From: an uncultured bacterium
Lineage (GTDB): Bacteria; Actinomycetota; Aquicultoria; SKW223; CALKMS01
Assembly: GCA_938091145.1 (NCBI GenBank)
Contig: CALKMS010000135.1
Coordinates: 1-25,151 of the forward strand
Direction of reading: 5' to 3'
Length of the DNA: 25,151 bases
The notes beneath the pieces are model-generated. The model made no database searches. It was not told the DNA's origin and worked only from the letters and a program-made list of their open reading frames with translations. A program made the position numbers and the translations under genes. The number at the start of each line of letters is the position of its first letter. Position 1 is the first letter of the stretch. Below, piece by piece: positions 16,078-22,799 of the stretch.

Positions 16078-18894
16078 ATGAGCTTTGCCCAGAAAGAACT
16101 ACCGGGGCTCAAAGAAGAGCTAATTGTTAAATCTTCTCCCTCTGAAGTCCTGAACCTCTTAAAAACTTCTCCTTCTGGTCTCTCTTCAGAAGAAGTGGAT
16201 AGGAGGCAAAAGATTTTTGGGCTAAACAAGATTGAAGAAGTGAAGAAAAAACCTCTTTTTTTGGTTTTTCTGTCAAATTTTGTCCATTTTTTCGCTCTTC
16301 TTCTATGGGTAGCAGCTGCCCTTTCGTTTATGGTCAAGGTTAACGAACTTGGTTGGGCAATTTTAGGCGTAATTTTTATTAATGGTGTTTTTAGTTTTTT
16401 TCAGGAATATAAGGCTGAGAAAGCAACTGAGGCTTTGAAAAAGTTGCTTCCTTTTAAGGTGAGGGTAATGAGAAAGGAAGAAATAGAAGTTGACTCTGAA
16501 GAGTTGGTTCCGGGTGATATAATTTTTTTAAGCGAGGGAGATAAGGTTCCCGCTGATATAAGACTTTTAGAGGCCTATAATCTGCGGGTTGACAACTCTA
16601 CTTTAACCGGCGAGTCGCGACCGGTGCGTCGTCAAAGCGAGGGGTTTACTTTTACGCCGGGCCTTTCTTTAACTGACTGCCCTAACTTGGTTTTTGCGGG
16701 AACCAATGTTGTTCAAGGCCAAGCTAAAGGAGTAGTTATTGCTACCGGAAAAAATACTGAATTTGGAAAGATTGCTTCTTTGACTCAAACTATAAAAGAA
16801 GAACCGAGCTCACTCCAAAGGGAAATGGTTTGGGTAACTAAAATAGTCGCTTTTATAGCTGTAACTATGGGAGTGTTGTTTTCTTTGCTGGGTTATTTTT
16901 TTACAAATCTTTCCAGTTTTGATTCATTTTTATTTGCTATCGGTATTATTGTTGCTAATGTGCCAGAAGGTTTGCTGCCGACTATCAACCTTTCTCTTGC
17001 CTTGGGGGTTCAACGGATGGCTAGGAGGAATGCTCTAGTAAAAAAACTTTCAAGCGTTGAGACACTGGGATCAACCACAGTTATCTGCACTGATAAAACC
17101 GGCACATTAACTCAAAATGCTATGGTGGTCAGACAGTTGTTTGCTAACGGAAAATATTATCGGGTAACTGGCGAAGGATATGAACCAAAAGGGGATTTTA
17201 TAGTCGAGAGCAAAATTGGAAAATCAGCTACTCTAAGCCAAGAAGAATTAGAACAAGATCTCGATTATTTTTTTGTCTGCGCTTCTCTATGCAATAATGC
17301 TCGTCTTCGTTCTTCCTTTGATTCATTTAAAAACTGGTCGATAATTGGTGACCCTACCGAAGGTGCTTTGTTGGTTTTGGCTGAGAAGGCCGGTTATAAC
17401 CGGAAAAGACTTGCATCTAGGTTTCAGAAAGTTGCTGAGAACCCTTTTGATTCACGGCGGAAGAGAATGTCAGTTATTGTTAGCCAAAACGGTCATTTGC
17501 TGGCCTTAGTTAAAGGAGCTCCCCTTGAGGTGCTAAAACTTTCAGAAATGGCTTTGGTTGATGGTAAGTTGGTTGAGCTTGACGAAGATATGAAAAGAGA
17601 AGTTGTGGAAGCTAATGATCGGTTTGCTCGAGATGCGTTAAGGGTTTTAGGTTTAGCTTATCGGGAAATTGCGGCTAATGAGGCTTTTTCTCCTGAAGAG
17701 GTCGAAAAAAACCTTATCTTTCTTGGCCTGGTGGCTATGATGGACCCACCACGTCCCGAAGTGGAAGAAGCTATTAAGAAATGTAAGGAAGCGGGAATCA
17801 GAGTGATTATGGTTACTGGGGATTATGGCTTGACTGCTGAAGCAATTGCTCGTCAGATTGGTTTAGTTAGCCGGCAAGCTAAGATTTACGAGTGTGAACA
17901 TCTCAACAGCATGTCTTTTGAACGATTGAGAGATGTTGTTACCCAACCTGAACTGATTTTCTCTCGTGTTTCGCCCGAAGACAAAATGAATATAGTGAAA
18001 GCTTTAAAAGCAAATGGTGAGGTGGTGGCAGTGACGGGAGACGGTGTTAATGATGCTCCGGCTTTAAAACAAGCTGATATTGGAGTGGCAATGGGGATTG
18101 CGGGTACAGATGTGGCAAAAGAAGCAGCGGAGATGATTTTGCTTGATGATAACTTTGCCTCGATCGTTAATGCGGTGGAAGAAGGAAGGGCAGTTTTTGC
18201 CAATATAAAACGCTTCATTACTTATATTTTTGCCAGTAATATTCCCGAAATCGTTCCTTATTTGGTTTTTGTTCTTTCGGGTGGATTGATTCCTCTCCCC
18301 CTAACTGTCCTTCAGATTTTGGCGGTGGACTTAGGTACAGATATGTTACCAGCTCTGGCTTTAGGAGCTGAGCCACCAGAACCCGGTTTACTTAAAAAAC
18401 CACCCCGTTCTTTGAAAGATCGGCTGTTGGACAAGAAACTTCTTTTGAGAGCTTATGGTTTTCTTGGCATAATTGAAGCAATAGCGTGTTTGAGTTCTTA
18501 CTTTTTTGCTTATTTTCGAGCAGGCTGGCGCCCTTTAGTTCCTTTAAACACCTTTCCTTCCGAAGTGTATGGAAAAGCTATCACTATGAGTTTAGCTGCA
18601 ATTGTGGCTGTTCAGATCGGCAATGGTTTTGCCTGCCGTTCAGAAGAGGAAAGTATTTTAAAAGTTGGCTTTTTTTCCAACCGTTTTTACCTTGCTGGGA
18701 TTGTATCTGAGCTGGTTTTAATTTCTTTGTTTGTTTATTTGCCTTTTTTTCAAAAAATCTTCGGACATCGACCTTTGGACATGCTTGACTGGCTCTTTTT
18801 ATTTTTCTGGGCACCATTTATTCTTTTTGCAGAAGAATTAAGAAAAGCTTGGTTGACAAAGAAAAAAAGCGTTAAAATAAGATGGGGGCATTAA
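16078..18894 (+). CDS. P-type ATPase, Na+,K+-ATPase-like (P2C/type IIC) cation pump
   Basis: This 938-residue membrane pump has the full P-type layout: N-terminal cation-ATPase domain, M1-M2, actuator domain (TLTGES), M3-M4, phosphorylation loop ICTDKTGTLTQN with D339, nucleotide domain (GDPTEGALL, KGAP), the hinge VTGDGVNDAP, and M5-M10. Several transmembrane motifs resemble animal Na+,K+-ATPase alpha subunits more than Ca2+ or Mg2+ pumps: VANVPEG in M4 (E297), SNIPE in M5 (S720, N721, E724) and DLGTD in M6 (D751, D755). M8 keeps a glutamine (Q846) but has N849 where the animal pump has Asp; M9 has E878 where it has the third-site Glu. The M5 serine rather than lysine argues against an H+,K+-type. 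Likely role: Na+ export, perhaps with K+ import. No beta-subunit gene is nearby. The stop overlaps the next trkA start. Confidence 0.9.
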   Translation: MSFAQKELPGLKEELIVKSSPSEVLNLLKTSPSGLSSEEVDRRQKIFGLNKIEEVKKKPLFLVFLSNFVHFFALLLWVAAALSFMVKVNELGWAILGVIFINGVFSFFQEYKAEKATEALKKLLPFKVRVMRKEEIEVDSEELVPGDIIFLSEGDKVPADIRLLEAYNLRVDNSTLTGESRPVRRQSEGFTFTPGLSLTDCPNLVFAGTNVVQGQAKGVVIATGKNTEFGKIASLTQTIKEEPSSLQREMVWVTKIVAFIAVTMGVLFSLLGYFFTNLSSFDSFLFAIGIIVANVPEGLLPTINLSLALGVQRMARRNALVKKLSSVETLGSTTVICTDKTGTLTQNAMVVRQLFANGKYYRVTGEGYEPKGDFIVESKIGKSATLSQEELEQDLDYFFVCASLCNNARLRSSFDSFKNWSIIGDPTEGALLVLAEKAGYNRKRLASRFQKVAENPFDSRRKRMSVIVSQNGHLLALVKGAPLEVLKLSEMALVDGKLVELDEDMKREVVEANDRFARDALRVLGLAYREIAANEAFSPEEVEKNLIFLGLVAMMDPPRPEVEEAIKKCKEAGIRVIMVTGDYGLTAEAIARQIGLVSRQAKIYECEHLNSMSFERLRDVVTQPELIFSRVSPEDKMNIVKALKANGEVVAVTGDGVNDAPALKQADIGVAMGIAGTDVAKEAAEMILLDDNFASIVNAVEEGRAVFANIKRFITYIFASNIPEIVPYLVFVLSGGLIPLPLTVLQILAVDLGTDMLPALALGAEPPEPGLLKKPPRSLKDRLLDKKLLLRAYGFLGIIEAIACLSSYFFAYFRAGWRPLVPLNTFPSEVYGKAITMSLAAIVAVQIGNGFACRSEEESILKVGFFSNRFYLAGIVSELVLISLFVYLPFFQKIFGHRPLDMLDWLFLFFWAPFILFAEELRKAWLTKKKSVKIRWGH

Positions 18895-19544
18895 TGAAAG
18901 TAATAATAGTTGGCTGTGGTCGGGTGGGAACGGAGCTTGCCAATCTTCTTAGTCGCGAGGGGCATCAAGTAACCGTTATTGACCGCGATGAAACATCTTT
19001 CAAACGATTAAGTCCTAGTTTTAAGGGAGAAAAGATAGTTGGCCTTGGTTTCGATCGAGATGTCTTAATCCGGGCGGGAATTGAGGAAGCTGACGCTCTG
19101 GCGGCTGTTACCAGCGGAGATAATCACAACATAGTTTCGGCTTTGGTAGCCCGCCGTTTCTTTCATGTTCCTCGAGTTATTGCCCGCATTTACGATGAAG
19201 AGAGAGCTCGGCTTTATTGGAAAATGGGTGTTCCAACAGTTGCTCCAGTAACCTGGACGGTTAAAAAGATTAGAGACTACATTTTTCATTCTGAGATTCG
19301 TGAAACAATTTCTTTTGGTAACGCTGAAGTTAGGTTAGTGGAGTTAGATTTGCCTTTGGTTTGGGAGGGCAAAAGCATTAAAGAACTGAATATTCCGGGA
19401 GAAATGATGGTAATTGCTATTGAAAGAAAAGGAACAGCTATTTTTCCGCTTGAAGGCAGTAAGCTTAAAAAGGGCGACGTTTTACATATAGCAGTAACAT
19501 CAGATTACATTAGCCAATTGGAAAGGTTGTTGAAGGGGTATTAA
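18894..19544 (+). CDS. trkA: TrkA/RCK-domain potassium transport protein, first of a pair
   Basis: This 216-residue cytoplasmic protein has an RCK_N Rossmann domain starting MKVIIVGCGRVG (GxGxxG) with the nucleotide-binding acidic residue in VIDRDE, and an RCK_C/TrkA_C domain from about 140 (LDLPLVWEGKSIKELNIP, ending KKGDVLHIAV). Such proteins gate TrkH/KtrB-type K+ channels in response to NAD(H), ATP/ADP or cyclic dinucleotides. The ATG at 18894 shares a base with the ATPase TAA; an ATG at 18882 would add MGAL and lacks a ribosome-binding site. Paired short TrkA proteins like this are common in Actinomycetota. No channel subunit is in the window. Confidence 0.9.
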   Translation: MKVIIVGCGRVGTELANLLSREGHQVTVIDRDETSFKRLSPSFKGEKIVGLGFDRDVLIRAGIEEADALAAVTSGDNHNIVSALVARRFFHVPRVIARIYDEERARLYWKMGVPTVAPVTWTVKKIRDYIFHSEIRETISFGNAEVRLVELDLPLVWEGKSIKELNIPGEMMVIAIERKGTAIFPLEGSKLKKGDVLHIAVTSDYISQLERLLKGY

Positions 19545-19549
19545 TAAAG

Positions 19550-20236
19550 ATGATGAAGGTAGTTGTAGTTGGTGGTGGGAGAGTCGGGTTTTTTTTGGCG
19601 CAGATTTTCGAAGAAGAAGGCCATAGAGTGATCGTAGTTGAGAAAGATTCTGAGAGAGCTCAGAAAATAAGCAAGATTTTGAAATCAAGCGTAATTCAGG
19701 CGGATGCCTGCGATCCTTTGCAGTTTGAGAGGTCGGGAGTGAGAGGAGCAGACGTAGTGGTGGCGGTTACTGGCCACGACGAAGATAATCTAGTCATTTG
19801 TCAGCTGTCGAAAGTTTATTTTGGAGCCAAGAGAGTAATCGCTCGGGTTAATCATCCTCGCAACAGCTGGCTTTATACACGCGATTGGGGAGTAGATGTG
19901 GCGGTGAGTGCTACCCATATTATTGCTGATATCCTTAGGGAAGAGGCAAGTTTGGGTGACCTTATCACTTTGCTTCGTTTTAAGGGAGGAAAAGTTTCGC
20001 TGGTTGAGACAGTGGTCGAACCAGACTCGGAGCTGATTGGCAAAAAAGTTGGTGATCTACACTTACCTGAGGATTCAGTTTTAGTTGCTATTGTGCGCAA
20101 GGAAAAGGAAGATGTTGTTTTTCCTCGTGGTGACACGGTTATTTGTGAGGGAGATAGAGTCTATGCCTTAACTTCAGTTTCGAGGGAAAAAGAACTCGCC
20201 CAGATACTGAGTGCAAGTTCTAACATCCACAAATGA
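19550..20236 (+). CDS. trkA: TrkA/RCK-domain potassium transport protein, second of a pair
   Basis: This 228-residue protein has the same RCK_N plus RCK_C design as its neighbour. The N-terminus VVVVGGGRVGFFLA holds the GxGxxG loop and VVEKDSE the acidic end of the second strand; the C-terminal domain includes PDSELIGKKVGDLHLPEDSVLVAIVRK and ends CEGDRVYAL. It begins five bases after the first trkA; GAAGGGG (19532-19538) lies 11 bases before ATG 19550, and a second ATG follows immediately at 19553. The two proteins are diverged enough to suggest a heteromeric gating ring rather than a recent duplication. That is inference from the pairing. Confidence 0.9.
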   Translation: MMKVVVVGGGRVGFFLAQIFEEEGHRVIVVEKDSERAQKISKILKSSVIQADACDPLQFERSGVRGADVVVAVTGHDEDNLVICQLSKVYFGAKRVIARVNHPRNSWLYTRDWGVDVAVSATHIIADILREEASLGDLITLLRFKGGKVSLVETVVEPDSELIGKKVGDLHLPEDSVLVAIVRKEKEDVVFPRGDTVICEGDRVYALTSVSREKELAQILSASSNIHK

Positions 20237-20300
20237 TTGTAGCCTTTTCAAAACGTGCCGAACCAATTTTTTAAGTGGAAAGACTTTAGAGGATAGAAAA

Positions 20301-20336
20301 TTTTAAATATAAACGGCATTTTGTTTATATTTAAAA
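20301..20336. repeat. Perfect 14-bp AT-rich inverted repeat (hairpin)
   Basis: TTTTAAATATAAAC (20301-20314) and its exact reverse complement (20323-20336) flank an 8-base loop GGCATTTT. Flanking AAAA/AATTTT extends the symmetry imperfectly. It lies 65 bases after the second trkA stop and 135 bases before the tRNA. It could end the ATPase-trkA transcript, but the stem is nearly all A/T and no long U tract follows. A dimeric repressor site is another possibility. Confidence 0.6.
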
Positions 20337-20423
20337 AATTTTAAACCACCTTTTCTTTTTTAAGGCGTGAAAAAAGCTTGTGTTTTGGAGTTGGTTTGAT
20401 TCGGGCTTTTTGAACTTTTAAGG

Positions 20424-20452
20424 TTATTAGTTTTATTGTTATCTGCTATAAT
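20424..20452 (+). promoter_or_regulatory. Extended -10 promoter for tRNA-Gln
   Basis: TGCTATAAT is a perfect extended -10 (hexamer TATAAT at 20447-20452). A poor -35, TTATTA (20424-20429), lies 17 bases upstream. Transcription would begin near 20459, about 12 bases before the mature tRNA 5' end, as expected for a tRNA precursor. Confidence 0.65.
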
Positions 20453-20470
20453 TTATTTAAAATTGCACGT

Positions 20471-20544
20471 TGGGGGATCGTCTAGCGGTAGGACATGGGA
20501 CTCTGGATCCCAGTGCGGAGGTTCGAATCCTCCTCCCCCAGCCA
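20471..20544 (+). tRNA. tRNA-Gln (anticodon CTG), CCA encoded
   Basis: The 74-base cloverleaf folds fully: acceptor TGGGGGA pairs with TCCCCCA; the D arm contains TAGCGGTAGGA; anticodon stem TGGGA/TCCCA encloses loop CTCTGGA, giving anticodon CTG; the T arm is GGAGG-TTCGAAT-CCTCC. Discriminator G and a genomically encoded CCA complete the 3' end. The CTG anticodon reads CAG glutamine codons. It stands alone, with its own promoter. Confidence 0.95.
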
Positions 20545-20787
20545 GTTTTGCGGCGCGGTTTCCTCACTATATTTGGTGCCTGAAGCAAGTTGTTAGGTAA
20601 AATTTAGCAAAAAGGAAAAGTGAGAATTAGAATCTCTGACTTTTTTATTTTCTTATCATTTAGAGATAATTGAGATAAAAGCTTATTTTACTAAACGTGA
20701 TACCTAGTTGATAAAGCAGCCGCTGAAAAGTTTAAATTAGCTCTGAGAACGATTTCCATAGCAAGCACGAAAGTTTGGAAAAATTTT
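20545..20787. other. Non-coding stretch between tRNA-Gln and the first repeat-protein gene
   Basis: No supported reading frame or RNA gene is seen here. The sequence is AT-rich. The only symmetry found is a loose ATCTCT/AGAGAT pair (20632-20637, 20662-20667) with a 24-base loop. No convincing terminator hairpin follows the tRNA. Confidence 0.6.
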
Positions 20788-20816
20788 TTGACAAGATATT
20801 TTTTAAATTGTAGAAT
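20788..20816 (+). promoter_or_regulatory. Near-consensus sigma-70-type promoter for the repeat-protein gene
   Basis: TTGACA (20788-20793), a 17-base spacer and TAGAAT (20811-20816) form the best promoter in the window. Transcription would start near 20823. The leader contains a small hairpin, AGTTAA/TTAACT (20832-20850), just before a G-rich Shine-Dalgarno region (20854-20864). Confidence 0.7.
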
Positions 20817-20884
20817 TGGCATTGAAAATAAAGTTAACGGGTTTTTAACTGGCGGGGGGGTGATAAAGGTGAGGTTATCCAGAA

Positions 20885-22645
20885 GTGGGGGGTTTAAGCT
20901 TGTTTTTTTTCGAATACTTCAGTGATTTTAGGAAAATTCTTTTTTTACTTTTTCTAGTGACGTTGCTTTTTTTCACTTTTCCGTTTGTCTCTTTTGCCTC
21001 GTATGGTTACATTTCTGGGACTGTTAAGGATAATCTGGGAAGCGCAATTGCGGATGTTGATGTCTGGGTCTTTGACACTTCTTTTAATTTTGTTGGCGAG
21101 GGTTACACCAATTCGAGTGGCTATTACAAGGCTGAATACCTTTTGCCCGGCAATTATAAAGTTTACTTTGACCCTTCTTATCTGAATTATTTTAGAGATA
21201 GAAATCTAGCGCCTCAATGGTACAACAATAAGATTAAATTTTCCGATGCAGATACTGTAACTGTGCCTTCCATCGGGGGAGTGACAGGAATAGATGCTCA
21301 TCTTAAAGTCGGTTCATCAATTGAAGGGACGGTCACATCAGCAAACGGTGCACCTTTAGCTGGTATTAAAATTGAAGTTATAGACACGGATGGTTTTTAC
21401 ACTGAGTCAACCTATACTGACTTAAATGGCTATTATAGAATAAAAGGCTTTTGTCAAGGGGATTATAAAGTTTTGTTTTCAGCTGAGAAATACAACGAAA
21501 TCCATGGCACGGATTACATTTCCGAGTGGTTTGATAACAAGCGATATTCTGCTGAAGCCACAACCGTTACAGTTTCTTCAGAGACTGCTGTTTCCAATAT
21601 TAATGCTCAACTTGAAGTGGGAACTAATTTGAGCGGTAAAGTTGTTAACATTGTTGGTGACCCTGTGAGCAATGTATTAGTCAGCACTTACGATGCTTCT
21701 TTTGGAAGTGCGGTTGTTGAAGTAAGCTCTGCATTTACTAAGCCTAATGGAACCTATATTTTACACGGCATCCCAACTGGAACTTTTAAAGTTCTGTTTT
21801 ATCCAGATTGGGAGTTTGACACTGGCTGGCCTTATTTGAAGCAGTGGTATAGGAATAAAGCAAGTTTTTCTACTGCTGATCCAATTGAAGTAACCACTTT
21901 GACTCCTGTTACAAATATTAATTCGGTGCTTTTGTCCCCAGAAAAAACTGCTTGTTCGGAAGCTCGAGGTGATGTTAACGGTGATGGCCGTGATGACATT
22001 ATTGTTATATACGGCTACAAAGATAGTGAAGGTTTTTTTGACCGGATGGCTCTTGGAGTATTCCTTTCCAATGGCACTTCTTTCAACTATCGCTGTTTCT
22101 GGAAAGACTACTGGGAACCCAACCTTTCAAAACTGGCGGCTGGAGATGTTGATGGCGACGGTTTATGTGATGCTATTGTTCTTTACGACAATCTTGACGG
22201 CACCAGTTCGCTTTGGGTTTTTTACTCGGATGGTTACTCTTTCACTGAAGACTGTTTGTGGGACTCGCCCGGATTGTGGAGCTGGGCAAAGTCAAAACTA
22301 GCATCTGGCGATGTTAACCGTGATGGACGAGCCGACGCCATCATCCTTTATGATTATAAAAACAGCACTTCTGGCTTGTGGGCTTTTATTTCCAATGGCG
22401 TTACGTTTTCTCCAAAGCGCTTCTGGAAATCTGATGCAGGAAAGTTTAATTGGCTAAAGTCAACTCTTTCCGTGGGAGATGTAAACAAAGACGGCCGGAA
22501 AGACGCGATAGTTTTCTATGCTTATCCGAGCAGAACTTCTGGTCTATGGTCTTTCATTTCCACCGGAACCTCCTACACTCAAAAACGCTTTTGGAAATCA
22601 GATGTCGGCAAATGGAACTATTTCCATACCCAGATTGCTCCTTAG
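20885..22645 (+). CDS. Exported protein with three carboxypeptidase-regulatory-like repeats and four FG-GAP/VCBS-like repeats
   Basis: The 586-residue frame begins with a hydrophobic export signal (about 16-38, ending VSFA). Three repeats of about 102-104 residues follow (about 41, 145 and 248 onward): each opens with G-T/K-V and ends FDP...WYNNK-like (QWYNNK, EWFDNK, QWYRNK), then an A-T-T-V-T-V strand and a LEVG-type joint. They resemble CarboxypepD_reg/Cna-B beta-sandwiches. Residues 362-586 hold four 55-58-residue repeats, each starting GDVNxDGxxD (362, 420, 475, 531), typical of calcium-binding FG-GAP/VCBS propeller blades. No LPXTG, SLH or other anchor is visible. The start is doubtful: GTG 20885 is 24 bases beyond the Shine-Dalgarno-like GGGGGTGAT, which instead suits GTG 20869 in another frame. 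No enzyme motif is seen; a surface or adhesion role is only a guess. Confidence 0.8.
   Translation: MGGLSLFFFEYFSDFRKILFLLFLVTLLFFTFPFVSFASYGYISGTVKDNLGSAIADVDVWVFDTSFNFVGEGYTNSSGYYKAEYLLPGNYKVYFDPSYLNYFRDRNLAPQWYNNKIKFSDADTVTVPSIGGVTGIDAHLKVGSSIEGTVTSANGAPLAGIKIEVIDTDGFYTESTYTDLNGYYRIKGFCQGDYKVLFSAEKYNEIHGTDYISEWFDNKRYSAEATTVTVSSETAVSNINAQLEVGTNLSGKVVNIVGDPVSNVLVSTYDASFGSAVVEVSSAFTKPNGTYILHGIPTGTFKVLFYPDWEFDTGWPYLKQWYRNKASFSTADPIEVTTLTPVTNINSVLLSPEKTACSEARGDVNGDGRDDIIVIYGYKDSEGFFDRMALGVFLSNGTSFNYRCFWKDYWEPNLSKLAAGDVDGDGLCDAIVLYDNLDGTSSLWVFYSDGYSFTEDCLWDSPGLWSWAKSKLASGDVNRDGRADAIILYDYKNSTSGLWAFISNGVTFSPKRFWKSDAGKFNWLKSTLSVGDVNKDGRKDAIVFYAYPSRTSGLWSFISTGTSYTQKRFWKSDVGKWNYFHTQIAP
21005..21919 (+). 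repeat. Three tandem carboxypeptidase-regulatory-like protein repeats
   Basis: Units begin near 21005, 21317 and 21626 (about 310 bases each). They share G.V.......A...V.V, G.Y.......G.YKV.F and a WYNNK-type motif at the protein level but are clearly diverged in DNA. Confidence 0.75.
21968..22645 (+). repeat. Four FG-GAP/VCBS-like calcium-binding repeats
   Basis: GDVNGDG, GDVDGDG, GDVNRDG and GDVNKDG start at 21968, 22142, 22307 and 22475. Each is followed by a DAIVLY-like strand, a SGLWxF(I/Y)S segment and, in the later units, RFWKSD. The coding frame stops just as a fifth unit would begin (THTQIAP-type end instead of GDVN). Confidence 0.8.
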
Positions 22646-22657
22646 GAAGATAGAAGC

Positions 22658-22686
22658 TTGACAATTTAATATCGGCTTTTTTTAAA
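22658..22686 (+). promoter_or_regulatory. Possible promoter for the second repeat-protein gene
   Basis: TTGACA (22658-22663) and TTTAAA (22681-22686) are 17 bases apart, 13 bases after the upstream stop. The -35 is perfect but the -10 matches only four of six bases. The leader would be about 107 bases. Confidence 0.4.
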
Positions 22687-22799
22687 CTTTTTCTTAAATC
22701 AGATCGGACCTATTTTTAGTAAATAAGAAAAGGTTATTCAATTTATGAAACCTTAAGCATTTCGGGCGGCTGGTTTTTAAAACAGGAGGTGATCATTAA

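Noticed and set aside
17886..18218. 110-codon minus-strand frame opposite the ATPase hinge
   Set aside because: It mirrors the conserved GDGVNDAP region; low-complexity Ser/Ala/Thr composition and no start signal.
18850..18878. TTGACA (18853-18858) and TAAAAT (18873-18878) at the end of the ATPase gene, a possible internal promoter for the trkA pair
   Set aside because: The spacer is only 14 bases, and the alternative -35 with a 17-base spacer (TTGGTT) is poor. The hexamers lie in lysine-rich coding sequence where such matches arise easily.
20350..20376. CTTTTTT/AAAAAAG pairing with an 8-base loop upstream of the tRNA
   Set aside because: Runs of A and T pair by chance in this AT-rich gap; no GC pairs within the stem support it.
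20545..20600. GGCGC/GTGCC pairing downstream of the tRNA as a terminator
   Set aside because: Five pairs including a G-T wobble, a long loop and no U tract.
21969..22301. 110-codon frame overlapping the FG-GAP repeats
   Set aside because: A frame-shifted shadow of the repeated GDVNGDG coding sequence.
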